From the NCBI GenBank assembly GCA_019637615.1, contig JAHBVJ010000010.1:124001-188000 (forward strand): a DNA stretch of 64,000 nt, given 5' to 3'. The stretch is from Anaerolineae bacterium (GTDB lineage Bacteria; Chloroflexota; Anaerolineae; Aggregatilineales; UBA2796). This document shows positions 51,461-60,773 of this stretch, piece after piece (within the stretch, counting starts at the first letter, position 1; each line of letters opens with the position of its first letter). The notes beneath the pieces are model-generated. The model had not been told where the DNA came from. It saw only the letters and a program-made list of their open reading frames with translations, and did not search any database. The position numbers and the translations under genes were made by a program.

Positions 51461-53251
51461 TTAACCAACCTCCGCGTCTGCCAGCACGAGCGCTTCGATG
51501 CGGCGTACCAAGGCTTCCGGCGCGAGTCCTGCTTCATGGACGGTTAGCGAGGTATTGACCGACTGCGGCACGATGTCCTGATCGCTGACGCCGGAGATGA
51601 GCAGGATCGGCACGTCGCGGTAGGTTGGCATGGCGCGAATCTGCGGCATCAAGTCTAAACCGTTGATGTCCGGCAGTTTCAAATCGATGATCACCAAGTC
51701 GGTGTGCTGTTCAGTGAGCAGCGCTAACCCTTCCTGACCGCTGTAGGCTTTCCACAACGTCGCGGCAGGCGCAAGGCTCTGGATCATCTGGCTAAACATC
51801 TGCACGATGTCATGATTATCATCAAGCACGAGTACGCTGGTCGGCGTGGCGCTCAGACGCTGCAAGGCATCGTTCAGGGCGTCATAGGTGACGGGCTTGA
51901 CGAGGTGCTCGACGCGGTGATAACGGCGCAGCAAGCGGTCGATGCTGGCGACGGGGCAGAGGATCAGGGCAGCCTCCGCACCAAATTTGCGCATGACTTC
52001 ATCGGGCTTGATCTTGATCGCCTCGTTGGTGAGCACCACTGCGTGTGGACGGACTTCGCCGCCAAGCGCCAACAGTTCCTCGCGACTTGGGACGCCGATC
52101 ACCTGCCAAGCGGGTAACTGCTGCGCGAAAAAAGTGACCACCCGGCGGTTATCGTCACACACGATGATCGTGCGCCGTGTTTCCGCCGCGTGTGTGTCGT
52201 TCGCGCATGGCAAACTCACGTAGAAGGCGCGCTCAGTGCTGGCACCTTCCGCCCACAAGGTGCCGTGTGCCGTCGTCACGAACTGCTTGCAAAAGGCCAG
52301 CGCGTGTTCTTCCTCGGCGGTCAGCGTCTCGTGCGGGCGATCAGCGCCGTCCGCGTGATCGACCTGCGCCCTCGTCCCCGCGCGGATGATCACAGCGGCG
52401 TTGAGAACCTGCGCGGTCACGCTCAGTTCTCGCGTTGAGGTTGATCGCGCCACATATTGAATCAGCGTCAGCAGCATTTGACGGAAGAACGTCCGATTGA
52501 CGTGCAGCGGCGGCAGCGTCCCCATGATGCGCACGTCCAACGACAGTTCTGTTTCGCCATAGCGTTCACGTACCAATTTAGCGGCCTCGTGGATCACTTT
52601 GCTTGGCTCGATCTGCTCAACGCTGGCCGTCATCAAGTTGGGCTGGAATGACGCCCCATCCGCTAGCGCCGCCAATGTTTTTTGCAGCGTCCATGCGTTG
52701 CGCTGGATGGCCTCGACATCGCCGCGATAAGCGGCTGGCAGCGGATCGCGGGCATGATTCAGCGGATGCAGCATTTGTTCGCTGAAGCCGATGATCAGAT
52801 TGATCGGCGTGCGCAGTTCGTGGTTGACATGCGTGGCGAAACTGGTGAGCGTTGGCGTAGCAGCGTTGAGGGTGGGCAGTTCCAGCGTAGCCTGATTAGC
52901 AAGCTGGTGCTCCTGCACAGGATTATGCCGGAATGCCACGATCAGCAGCATCGATGCCCACAGCAGACTCAGCAGCGCGAACTGTGCCTCATTCGTCACG
53001 GCGGGCGAAAGCAGTACCAGTCCGGATGTTAGCAGCGCGCAGACCACGCCCGCGAATAGATCGAGCAGGAACAGCGATACCAGACTCAGCAGCGGCAAGA
53101 AGTAGATCACCGGCACATGTCCCTGCGTCTTCATCAAGCCGAGCGCCACCAGCCAGCCAGCCAGCACCATCAAGCGCACGGCGATCTGCATCGAGCGCGG
53201 ACTCAGCAGCTTGTGAGCAGCTAACTTTAAGAATGGGAACCTCTGAGTCAT
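51461..53251 (-). CDS. membrane hybrid sensor: HisKA, decayed ATPase, two receivers
   Basis: A 596-residue protein with three to four membrane segments in the first 110 residues. HVNHELRTPIN keeps the phosphorylatable His at about 144. The ATPase domain that should follow lacks the Asn-box (LLTLIQYVARST stands there) and the Gly-rich loops. The first receiver (about 365-470) has Asn-Glu (VVLTNEA) in place of the phosphoacceptor Asp, while the second (about 480-590) keeps Asp in LVIIDLKLPD. ATG 53251 starts just before the membrane region. The longer frame back to 53371 crosses a strong hairpin and looks unreal. It follows the sugar importer operon in the same direction. With no working ATPase, it may act as a phosphotransfer scaffold or phosphatase. 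Confidence 0.8.
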   Translation of the reverse strand: MTQRFPFLKLAAHKLLSPRSMQIAVRLMVLAGWLVALGLMKTQGHVPVIYFLPLLSLVSLFLLDLFAGVVCALLTSGLVLLSPAVTNEAQFALLSLLWASMLLIVAFRHNPVQEHQLANQATLELPTLNAATPTLTSFATHVNHELRTPINLIIGFSEQMLHPLNHARDPLPAAYRGDVEAIQRNAWTLQKTLAALADGASFQPNLMTASVEQIEPSKVIHEAAKLVRERYGETELSLDVRIMGTLPPLHVNRTFFRQMLLTLIQYVARSTSTRELSVTAQVLNAAVIIRAGTRAQVDHADGADRPHETLTAEEEHALAFCKQFVTTAHGTLWAEGASTERAFYVSLPCANDTHAAETRRTIIVCDDNRRVVTFFAQQLPAWQVIGVPSREELLALGGEVRPHAVVLTNEAIKIKPDEVMRKFGAEAALILCPVASIDRLLRRYHRVEHLVKPVTYDALNDALQRLSATPTSVLVLDDNHDIVQMFSQMIQSLAPAATLWKAYSGQEGLALLTEQHTDLVIIDLKLPDINGLDLMPQIRAMPTYRDVPILLISGVSDQDIVPQSVNTSLTVHEAGLAPEALVRRIEALVLADAEVG

Positions 53252-53322
53252 GATCGTCGTTCCGTCAAACAGAGTATCGCTGGCTTCGATGTCAGGGAAA
53301 ATGTGCAGATGGGCATTGGCGA

Positions 53323-53346
53323 TAGGGCTGCTGTGGCACAGCCCTA
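53323..53346. terminator. hairpin after the sugar importer operon
   Basis: TAGGGCTG and CAGCCCTA, perfect 8-bp arms with an eight-base loop, about 70 bases after the YjfF-type stop on the minus strand. No T-run. Confidence 0.5.
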
Positions 53347-53412
53347 CCATCCATATGATTCTAAATCCCAACGAGGTTGAGTCGTTGGCCTAATACCGAG
53401 ACATTGGCGTTG

Positions 53413-54423
53413 TTATGTCGCAGGTGCGGCGGCACTAGGGTTAGGCACCTTCGTTTTACCTCGCATACCGAGCATCGCACCACGTGTGCTCAAGAACTTC
53501 TGCAAGGCGATGAAGGTGAACAACAGCGCGCCGATCACGATCTTCGTCCACCAACTGTTGAGCGAACCATCGAACGTGATGTAGGTCTGGATGACGCCTT
53601 GAATCAGCAGCCCGATGAACGTCCCGACGACGTAGCCGACGCCGCCCGTCAGCAGCGTGCCGCCGATCACCACCGCCGCGATGGCATCCAGTTCAACGCC
53701 CACCGTCGCCAGCGGGTAGCCCGCCGCTGTATACAGCGAATAGACGACGCCCGCCAACGCCGCGAGGAAGCTGCTCAACGCGTGAACGCGGATAGTGGTC
53801 GCGCCGACAGGCACGCCGAGCAACAGCGCCGCTGTGTCGCTGCCACCGAGCGCGTACACGTTCCGCCCGAAGCGCGTATAGTGCGCGATGAAGATGCACA
53901 CCACCAGCACCAGCAGCAGAATCATGCCGATGAAGCGCAAGCGTCCGTTATCGGGGAAGCGGATAAATAGATTGCTGATTTCCTTGTAAAAAGGATGCGT
54001 AATCGGGATCGACTCGGTGGTGAGCATGTAGCACATGCCACGCGCAAGGAACATGCCGGACAGCGTGACGATGAAGGCGGGAATTTTGAAATAGTAGATG
54101 ATCGCGCCCATCGTCGCACCGAACAGCGTCCCGATCGCCAGCGCCATCGCGAACACGACCAGCGGATGTAGCTCAGTTTGACGCAGCATCAACGCGCAAA
54201 ACACACCGACAAAGGCGATCACCGAACCAACCGACAAGTCGATCCCGCCGGACAGGATCACGAAGGTCATCCCGAACGCCGCAATGCCCAAGAAGGCTTG
54301 ATCGGTCAACAAATTGCCGATCACGCGGGTCGTGCCAAAGGCGGGGAAGCGCGCCCATCCGAACAGGTATAGGGCAGCGAACACGATCACGGTCGCGGTT
54401 AGTGGCAAGAAACGTGATTTCAT
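53413..54423 (-). CDS. yjfF: YjfF-like permease of a galactofuranose-type ABC importer
   Basis: A 336-residue CUT2-family permease with about ten membrane segments. FGMTFVILSGGIDLSVGSVIAF and GIVIGGTLLTGGVG-type signatures (AAVVIGGTLLTGG) are those of RbsC/YjfF permeases. The length, order and likeness fit E. coli YjfF, one of two permeases of the galactofuranose importer. Its ATG overlaps the YtfT-like stop by four bases. It is last of the four-gene ytfQ-ytfR-ytfT-yjfF-type operon. The sugar is inferred from the operon order and not proved. Confidence 0.85.
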   Translation of the reverse strand: MKSRFLPLTATVIVFAALYLFGWARFPAFGTTRVIGNLLTDQAFLGIAAFGMTFVILSGGIDLSVGSVIAFVGVFCALMLRQTELHPLVVFAMALAIGTLFGATMGAIIYYFKIPAFIVTLSGMFLARGMCYMLTTESIPITHPFYKEISNLFIRFPDNGRLRFIGMILLLVLVVCIFIAHYTRFGRNVYALGGSDTAALLLGVPVGATTIRVHALSSFLAALAGVVYSLYTAAGYPLATVGVELDAIAAVVIGGTLLTGGVGYVVGTFIGLLIQGVIQTYITFDGSLNSWWTKIVIGALLFTFIALQKFLSTRGAMLGMRGKTKVPNPSAAAPAT

Positions 54424-55472
54424 GCTGTTCTCCGGAAGGGGCGGCTGATCAGTTCGCGGAACTGCGCCGATTCTATGAGCAGGACGATGAGAACGACAAT
54501 GGCTTTGACGACCAGATTGAATTCTGGCGTGATGCCGCTGACCAAGATGCCCGTGTTCATGCTCTGGATGATCAGCACGCCGATCATTGCCATCACCAGA
54601 TGGAAGCGCCCGCCGTTCAAAGACGCGCCGCCGATCACGACCGCCAGCACGGCGTCAAGTTCTGACCACAGGCCCGCGTTGTTGCCGTCCGCGCCCTTGA
54701 TGTTCGCCGCCACGATGATGCCCGCGATGCCCGCGCACATGCCGGAAATCATGTACACCAGCAGCTTGATCAACCGCGCATTGATGCCCACGTAATAACT
54801 GGCGCGATCATTCGCGCCGACGGATTCGATCAGCATCCCGATGGCCGTGCGCCGCGTCAACAGCCATATCAGCAGCAGAACGCCAAACGCAATGAAGATT
54901 TGGAAGGGCAAACCAAATAGATAACCTGTGCCCCAATGTGCCAATTCTTCGTTGACGAAGGTAGCGATCTGCCCTTCGGTGATCAACTGCGCGATGCCGC
55001 GCCCCGCCACCATCAGGATCAACGTAGCGACGACGGGTTGAATGTCGAAGAAGGCCACCAAGAAACCATTCCACATGCCGCACAGCGTACCGGCTCCAAT
55101 CGCCAGCAGGATAATCACGGGGACAGGCAAGCTGGTCGTGCGGACGAGCACCGCCGCTACCGCACCGCCAATCGCGATCACGGCACCTACGGAAAGGTCA
55201 ATCCCGCGCGTGGCAATCACCAGCGCCATGCCAATTGCCAACAACATGGCGGGCGCGGCATTCTTCACAATATCGATCACGCTGCCGAAGTAGTGTCCAT
55301 CGACCACGGTGATGCGGAAAAAGGTCGGGGATACCAACCTGTCGATGAACAGAATCAAGCCAAGCGCCAGCAAAGGCCACAGCGCGTTGCGGTTGGCTCG
55401 CAGCCAATTCGACATTCTGCGGCCTACGTCATTCGTGCCTGCGGAGGCGGTAGTCGTTTCTTTCGTAGTCAT
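54420..55472 (-). CDS. ytfT: YtfT-like permease of a galactofuranose-type ABC importer
   Basis: A 350-residue CUT2 permease, partner of YjfF. About ten segments, with ATRGIDLSVGAVIAIGG and AVVIGGASLNGGRFH as signature loops; a polar 25-residue N-terminus precedes the first helix. It overlaps both its neighbours by four bases (ATGA), giving tight coupling to the ATPase and the second permease. Two different permeases in one importer is a mark of the galactofuranose system as opposed to the ribose or xylose ones. Confidence 0.85.
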   Translation of the reverse strand: MTTKETTTASAGTNDVGRRMSNWLRANRNALWPLLALGLILFIDRLVSPTFFRITVVDGHYFGSVIDIVKNAAPAMLLAIGMALVIATRGIDLSVGAVIAIGGAVAAVLVRTTSLPVPVIILLAIGAGTLCGMWNGFLVAFFDIQPVVATLILMVAGRGIAQLITEGQIATFVNEELAHWGTGYLFGLPFQIFIAFGVLLLIWLLTRRTAIGMLIESVGANDRASYYVGINARLIKLLVYMISGMCAGIAGIIVAANIKGADGNNAGLWSELDAVLAVVIGGASLNGGRFHLVMAMIGVLIIQSMNTGILVSGITPEFNLVVKAIVVLIVLLIESAQFRELISRPFRRTA

Positions 55473-56977
55473 GTTTGTTCCGCTATGGCCTTCATAATCG
55501 AACCCTGACTAATTTCGTCATGCTTCAGCTCAGTCACTTTCCGTCGGTCGCGCAGCACCACCACGCGGTCGCTGTAATCGACCACCTCCGCCAACTCCGA
55601 CGAAATCACCAGCAGTGGCAGCCCTTGGTCGCACAGCCGCTTGATGATGGCGATCACCTCGGCGTGCGCGCCTACGTCGATGCCGCGCGTTGGCTCGTCC
55701 AAGATCAAAAATTCCGGCTGCGATACCAACCACCGCGCGAGGATCAACTTCTGCTGATTGCCGCCCGAAAGTTCACCCGCCAATTTTTGTGAATCCGGCG
55801 TCGCGATGTGTAGCGCCTTGATCATCTCATCTGCCAGTTCCTCTTGCTTCTTGCGGGAAACTGTCTTGAGCCAGCCGCGCTTGGCTTGCAGTGCGAGGAT
55901 GATGTTTTCGCGCACGGTCAATTCACCGATGATGCCTTCCCGCTTACGGTCTTCGGGGCACAGCGCGAAGCCAGCGCGGATCGCATCGCGCGGGGAGCGG
56001 AACGTAACCCGCTTGCCATTGACGTGCATCTCGCCACTGTCGTTATGTAAAATCCCGAAAATAAGCTGCGCAGTTTCCGTGCGGCCTGAACCGAGCAAGC
56101 CCGCCAGCCCGACGATCTCGCCTTTGCGCACGTCCAGATCGATGGGCGACAAGACGCGGTTCTTGCCGAGACCCTTCACCTGCAAAAATACATCCGATTC
56201 CGTATGTTTTTCTTCGGTCGCAGCGGATTGGACTTCGGTCAAGAGTTCTTTGCCGAGCATTTCCGTGACGAGCTGCACCTGTGGCAGTTCGCTGGTCAGA
56301 TGTTCACCGACCTTCAAGCCATTGCGCAGAATCGTGATCCGGTCGGAAATTTGATAGACCTGATCGAGGAAGTGCGTGATCAGCAGAATACCGATGCCCT
56401 TGTCGCGCAGGGAGCGGATCACGGAAAATAGCGTGTTGACTTCGTTGGCGTCCAGACTGGCGGTTGGCTCATCGAGGATCAGAATGCGGGCGGAAAGGTC
56501 AACGCCGCGCGCGATGGCGGTGATGTGCTGTACCGCAATCGAAAACGAGGACAGCGTTTGCGTCACATCGACATCGATGTTGTAAGTCTTCAGGAGTTCC
56601 CGCGCTTGACGGTTGGCAGCACGCGAGTCGATCATGCCCCACCGTTTGGGCTGCCGTCCAAGGAACAGATTTTCCGCGACTGAGAGCGTCGGGACGAGGT
56701 TGACCTCTTGGTAAACGGCGCTTATCCCTAGCGCTTGCGCATCTCTCGGATTCTTCGGCTCAATCGGTTTACCTTCCAGCCGAATTGTGCCAGCATCTTT
56801 CTTGTAGACGCCCGTGATGACCTTGATCAGCGTAGATTTGCCCGCGCCGTTTTCGCCCAGCAGCGCGTGTACTTCGCCCGGATACATTGTGAAATCTACA
56901 TTAGAGAGCGCGGGGACGCCGGGGAAGGTCTTGGTTACGCCCCGGACTTCCAGCAGCGGTGTTTTGGCGTCAGCCAT
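55469..56977 (-). CDS. ytfR: YtfR-like double ATPase of a sugar ABC importer
   Basis: A 502-residue protein with two ABC domains, as in all CUT2 importers. Domain 1 has Walker A GENGAGKST (about 40-48) and Walker B ILILDEPTASLD; domain 2 has a degenerate P-loop, LLGSGRTE, with LSGGNQQKLILARWL and LILDEPTRGID. This asymmetry is normal for the family. AGGAAG precedes ATG 56977. It follows the binding-protein gene after 181 bases that contain a hairpin, and its stop overlaps the YtfT start. Confidence 0.93.
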   Translation of the reverse strand: MADAKTPLLEVRGVTKTFPGVPALSNVDFTMYPGEVHALLGENGAGKSTLIKVITGVYKKDAGTIRLEGKPIEPKNPRDAQALGISAVYQEVNLVPTLSVAENLFLGRQPKRWGMIDSRAANRQARELLKTYNIDVDVTQTLSSFSIAVQHITAIARGVDLSARILILDEPTASLDANEVNTLFSVIRSLRDKGIGILLITHFLDQVYQISDRITILRNGLKVGEHLTSELPQVQLVTEMLGKELLTEVQSAATEEKHTESDVFLQVKGLGKNRVLSPIDLDVRKGEIVGLAGLLGSGRTETAQLIFGILHNDSGEMHVNGKRVTFRSPRDAIRAGFALCPEDRKREGIIGELTVRENIILALQAKRGWLKTVSRKKQEELADEMIKALHIATPDSQKLAGELSGGNQQKLILARWLVSQPEFLILDEPTRGIDVGAHAEVIAIIKRLCDQGLPLLVISSELAEVVDYSDRVVVLRDRRKVTELKHDEISQGSIMKAIAEQT

Positions 56978-57106
56978 AATGCTTCCTGCAAAAAGTAAAT
57001 CGACAAATTTGTTGCCATCAGTGGCGGCATATACTCATGCCGTGTGATGGCGATTTTTAACTATGGACAGTGGATCAACTCCACGACCTAAGTATACCAG
57101 CCAACG

Positions 57107-57134
57107 ATGGGGAATCTTGTAAGAGATTCCCCAT
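57107..57134. other. hairpin between binding-protein and ATPase genes
   Basis: ATGGGGAATCT and AGATTCCCCAT form a perfect 11-bp stem with a six-base loop, 25 bases after the binding-protein stop. No T-run on the minus strand, so it probably protects the upstream mRNA or trims read-through instead of ending transcription. Confidence 0.65.
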
Positions 57135-57158
57135 GCGTTTTATTCTAGCGTCTATTAC

Positions 57159-58121
57159 TTACTTAGCGCTGCGCTTCGCATATTCGTCAGCGGCGGTCGC
57201 GGGGAAGTACATCGGGCTGGTCGAGACGATCCACTTGGGGACTTCCTTGCCAGCTTTGAAATCGTTAATCGCGTCGAAGGCCGGGCCACCGAGGTTCGGG
57301 CTGAGTTCGACGGTCGCGTTCGCTTCGCCATCAGCCATCGCCTTGAAGATGTCGGGGACGGCGTCAACGGAGATCGTGAGGATATCGACACCGGGCTTCA
57401 AACCGGCTTCCTTGATGGCCTGAATTGCGCCGAGCACCATGTCGTCATTGTGTGCCCACACTGCGCAAATGGTCTTGGGGTCTTGCGCCTTCAAGAAGGC
57501 TTCCATAACTTTCTTGCCGCCGTCACGGGTGAAGTCGCCCGACTGCGTGGCGATGATCTTCATTTCGGGGAACAGCGCGATCACGTCTGCGAAACCCTTT
57601 TGACGGTCAATCGCGGCGCTGGAGCCGATGGTTCCTTGCAGTTCCACGATCTGGCAAATGCCATTGGTGCGCTGGGCTAACCACGCAGCAGCCAAACGGC
57701 CTTCATGCACGAAGTCAGAGGAGACCTTGGTCAGATACAGCGAGTCATCATCGACCTTGACACCACGGTCAACGAGCACCACGGGGATACCCGCATCCTT
57801 GGCTTCCTTCAGCACATCGTCCCAACCAGTCTCAACGACGGGGGCGAGGAGGATGGCGTCAACGCCCTGCGCGATGAACGAACGCAGTGCCTTGATCTGG
57901 TTTTCTTGCTTCTGCTGGGCATCATCGAACAGCAGCTTGATGCCGCGCTTCTCAGCTTCGGCCTTGATCGAGACCGTCTCGGAGGTGCGCCAACCGCTTT
58001 CTGAACCGATTTGCGAGAAGCCAATGGTCAGGCCGCTCTGAGCGTGGGTAGGAATGGTGTTGTAGGAGGCGAAGACCATCATGGCGATGGCGGCGAGGAC
58101 AAATAGTTTCAAAATACGCAT
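57159..58121 (-). CDS. ytfQ: YtfQ-like periplasmic sugar-binding protein
   Basis: A 320-residue exported binding protein. A signal peptide (LFVLAAIAMMVFASYNTIPTHAQ) is followed by the start LTIGFSQIGSESGWRTSET, which matches the galactofuranose-binding protein YtfQ closely in pattern, and by QGVDAILLAPVVETGWD and the ligand-site loops LVDRGV and WAHNDDMVLGA. AAGGAAC precedes ATG 58121. It is the first and best expressed gene of the importer operon. YtfQ of E. coli prefers galactofuranose; ribofuranosides or arabinofuranose are possible alternatives. Confidence 0.88.
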   Translation of the reverse strand: MRILKLFVLAAIAMMVFASYNTIPTHAQSGLTIGFSQIGSESGWRTSETVSIKAEAEKRGIKLLFDDAQQKQENQIKALRSFIAQGVDAILLAPVVETGWDDVLKEAKDAGIPVVLVDRGVKVDDDSLYLTKVSSDFVHEGRLAAAWLAQRTNGICQIVELQGTIGSSAAIDRQKGFADVIALFPEMKIIATQSGDFTRDGGKKVMEAFLKAQDPKTICAVWAHNDDMVLGAIQAIKEAGLKPGVDILTISVDAVPDIFKAMADGEANATVELSPNLGGPAFDAINDFKAGKEVPKWIVSTSPMYFPATAADEYAKRSAK

Positions 58122-58471
58122 TGCTAAGTTCCTTCAGAATATTTGCGAAAATAGGTCTCAACGTGATCACGAGTGGAAATAGTGGTGGTATTCGCTCAAA
58201 CCCAAGCGCTTGTTGGAGGAGAATGCAAGCATGGGATGAGCAGGGCGCTCCTTTCACAAAAATCGATCTAGTTCAGCCAAATAACGCGGCGTAGGGTTAA
58301 AAATCTCAATTTCCCTACCCGATAGTTTCATTCTAGGCGTCATCGACTGACATCGACCTGCCATATTTCCAGCACATTTGGGGCAGCGGTTTGACGAGGT
58401 TATTAGGTGAACCCTATATCCAGTCGGATACAGGGTTCCTGATTACGTTGATGAATGGCAGACTGCATCAG
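58122..58471. other. regulatory gap upstream of the sugar importer
   Basis: 350 bases without a supported gene. CGTGATCACG (58162-58171) is a perfect palindrome 41 bases before the ytfQ ATG and a possible operator. A looser inverted repeat, GTAGGG/CCCTAC, lies at 58291-58318. No clear -35/-10 pair was found. Confidence 0.45.
58409..58438. terminator. hairpin after the propeller gene
   Basis: GAACCCT-a-TATCC pairs with GGATA-c-AGGGTTC, a 12-pair stem with one mismatch and a four-base loop, 34 bases after the minus-strand stop at 58472. No T-run. Confidence 0.6.
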
Positions 58472-60061
58472 CTAATGCGCTGTGCTAACTGCAACTCGGT
58501 AAAGGTTGCCCTCGCGTTTTCCCAAAAATGCAAACTCTTCGTTGCTGGCAAACGCGGCACGATAGATCGACTCATAGACTAGATCGATCAGCGTACCATC
58601 GACGACCACCTGCTGGCCTTTATCGGTTTTTACCGCATAGGCATAATGCTGACGGTCTGACGAGATGATGAGGTCGCTGCTGATCGCTTTAAACGGCCCT
58701 TCCTTCGCTTTGCTCGTTGTGACGACGGCACTGGTTTTGTTCATCTGGACGAGGTCATCTTTGACGAAAACCGAAAGCACAGGGTTGCAAGCTAATGCCT
58801 CAATTTGGCTCAGACAAGCCATATAGCCGTCGCGATCCAGAGGGCGTCCGTTCCCGAACGATATACCCGGCCCGTCAGGATTTCGAGGTTCCCAAACAGT
58901 AGCTTGACCGCTGCCGGATATGCTTTCGCGTAAATCTAGCGTTGTGTTGACCTTTTTGCCGTTAAGCGCCACGATCAACTTGCCGTTCTCAGTGCTTAGG
59001 TAAGCGATATTTTCGCTCTGCGCGTCCCACACGATGCTGTAAGACTCGCTGCCGATTTCAAACACATAGGGGCCACCAAAACTGGGCAAGTCTTTCTCGT
59101 CGGTTTTCAATGTCCATGTGTTGCCGTTGCGTGCCCAGAATGCCACGTGGCTACCGTCTGAACTCAACGTCAAATGCGTGACATAATCGTAGTCGCCTTG
59201 TAGATCATTTCCGGCAAAGTTCACCTTCCACCGTTTCCCATCCTGATACGAATAAGCGACTTGCCCATTCGCCGCCATCTGGTAATCCGCGAACTTGTTT
59301 TTGATCTCTGCCACCACCGCACCATCCACGATCAGCGAGGAGGTCTGTCCCTTGGTGACACGCAACAGGAAATGCTGATGATCCGCCGATACAATGGGCA
59401 CAGATGCCGAGTCATACGGCCCGAATACCTTGCCGTTATAAATGTATTCAATCGTCTTGTCTTTCAAGAAGCCAGCATAGATCACGTCGTCACCGACGAA
59501 TTCATAGCGTAGACCAAGTGACGGGTAGTGTAGTGTGTCCAGCTTGCCGTTTACAGCGATGCCGTATTCTTTGTCACCAACTTCTGCCATATAGGCGAGG
59601 CTGTCACCTGTCGGAGAAAACTTCATGACGGCAGCGCTGGTCTGCATGACAAACTGTCTGCCGTCCAGATCGCCAATCCATGAATAACTTCCCCAGCCTA
59701 ATCCATCATGCTTCCACATCTGCTTGCCATCGAGGTAGATATACCACTTGCCTTGTTGGTTCGCTGCAAACGCGATGTGATTGCCATCCGAACTGAACTG
59801 AAACAGGCGGCTCAAATTGCTAAATGGCCCCAATACCTCGCCGTTCAGTTCAACGGTTACTGTCTTCTTCGCTTCGTCATTCACAATGTAAGCGACCCAG
59901 CGGTGCGAGAAGCCACCCGAAAGTTCACCTTTGAATGGGGCAAGTAGTGTTTCGGTAGGCTGCGCCGCGCGGACAATATTGGGGAAACAGGAAAGGGCGA
60001 TAGTCAGGAGGATGACTAGGCTGATGCGACATTGGCTACTACGTGGAGTATTCGTATGCAT
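58472..60061 (-). CDS. secreted beta-propeller-like protein, unknown
   Basis: A 529-residue exported protein. A signal peptide (LVILLTIALSCFPNIVRAAQ) follows ATG 60061, which has a strong GGAGGTATC site; an earlier in-frame start at 60145 lacks one. The mature part is built of repeats of about 45 residues with FSSDGNHIAFAAN, KFSPTGDSLAYMA and LSSDGSHVAFWARN, each with WYIYLDGK- or YGIAVNGK-type strands, like TolB/WD40-type propellers. No catalytic motif is visible. It stands alone with its own promoter. Confidence 0.75.
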   Translation of the reverse strand: MHTNTPRSSQCRISLVILLTIALSCFPNIVRAAQPTETLLAPFKGELSGGFSHRWVAYIVNDEAKKTVTVELNGEVLGPFSNLSRLFQFSSDGNHIAFAANQQGKWYIYLDGKQMWKHDGLGWGSYSWIGDLDGRQFVMQTSAAVMKFSPTGDSLAYMAEVGDKEYGIAVNGKLDTLHYPSLGLRYEFVGDDVIYAGFLKDKTIEYIYNGKVFGPYDSASVPIVSADHQHFLLRVTKGQTSSLIVDGAVVAEIKNKFADYQMAANGQVAYSYQDGKRWKVNFAGNDLQGDYDYVTHLTLSSDGSHVAFWARNGNTWTLKTDEKDLPSFGGPYVFEIGSESYSIVWDAQSENIAYLSTENGKLIVALNGKKVNTTLDLRESISGSGQATVWEPRNPDGPGISFGNGRPLDRDGYMACLSQIEALACNPVLSVFVKDDLVQMNKTSAVVTTSKAKEGPFKAISSDLIISSDRQHYAYAVKTDKGQQVVVDGTLIDLVYESIYRAAFASNEEFAFLGKREGNLYRVAVSTAH

Positions 60062-60773
60062 ACGATACCTCCAATCTAAAGTGTGTTTGATGTCACTGAT
60101 AGTGCCTCCGTCGGGATCTTCAGTAAAAGACGAAGGACATCGCAACCACCCATTTGTTGTTGTCTGTTAGTCGATTCACAGATCAAAGTCAATTTTTCTA
60201 AATCACAAACATGGATTGTCCTTTCTTGGCTGGCTATCTTGTCATCCTTTGAAAAGGGTATCAACCATCATCATATAAGCGCTGCACTCATCCCTATCTA
60301 GAGTAATAATCATATTCATATATGGTAGTTTCATTATATAACCAAATGTGCCGCAATTATATGCCTAACAGTTTCAATACATTCAGCATACTAATAGTTT
60401 GTGCAGTAGATGGGCACTGCCTGTAAAGCTGACAGATGGGTTGTGGTCGAAGCGACCTCTCACCGCAGAAAACAGGATACTCTGATGTATTTCCCTATGT
60501 GGCAGCCAATTGCATCCCGGCTACTTTCTTATATTGGTATATTGATTGCCACCAACGCCTTATGGTTCGCTAGACATTGCAACACATCTGAGATGGGTAA
60601 CTGGTTATAATTACCGTGTCGTTTATGGGATACCTAGCCTGTTTATCTCGTCCTAATCGGCTACGATGGTCTTCCTCAAACGGCAGTTCGCAATGAAGTA
60701 ACAACTTCGCGAGTTTCATGGGTATAGGCAATGGTGTGTTGCCACACGCCCACCACGATGTGAGGGAAGTCAA
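60062..60773. other. 712-base gap between propeller gene and YfhO-like gene
   Basis: AT-rich DNA with the minus-strand promoter at 60164 near its left end. A short open stretch at 60410-60610 has no ribosome site and I do not support it as a gene. I see no clear promoter for the YfhO-like gene. Confidence 0.5.
60164..60192 (-). promoter_or_regulatory. candidate promoter of the propeller gene
   Basis: On the minus strand TTGACT (60192-60187), 17 bases, TAACAG (60169-60164), preceded by an A/T-rich stretch. Start predicted near 60157, about 96 bases before the ATG. Confidence 0.35.

Noticed and set aside
53252..53371. Longer start for the membrane hybrid sensor
   Set aside because: It would place a strong hairpin (53323-53346) inside the coding region and adds residues with no domain.
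60410..60610. 66-codon frame before the YfhO-like gene
   Set aside because: No ribosome site, no motif, and composition like the surrounding non-coding DNA.
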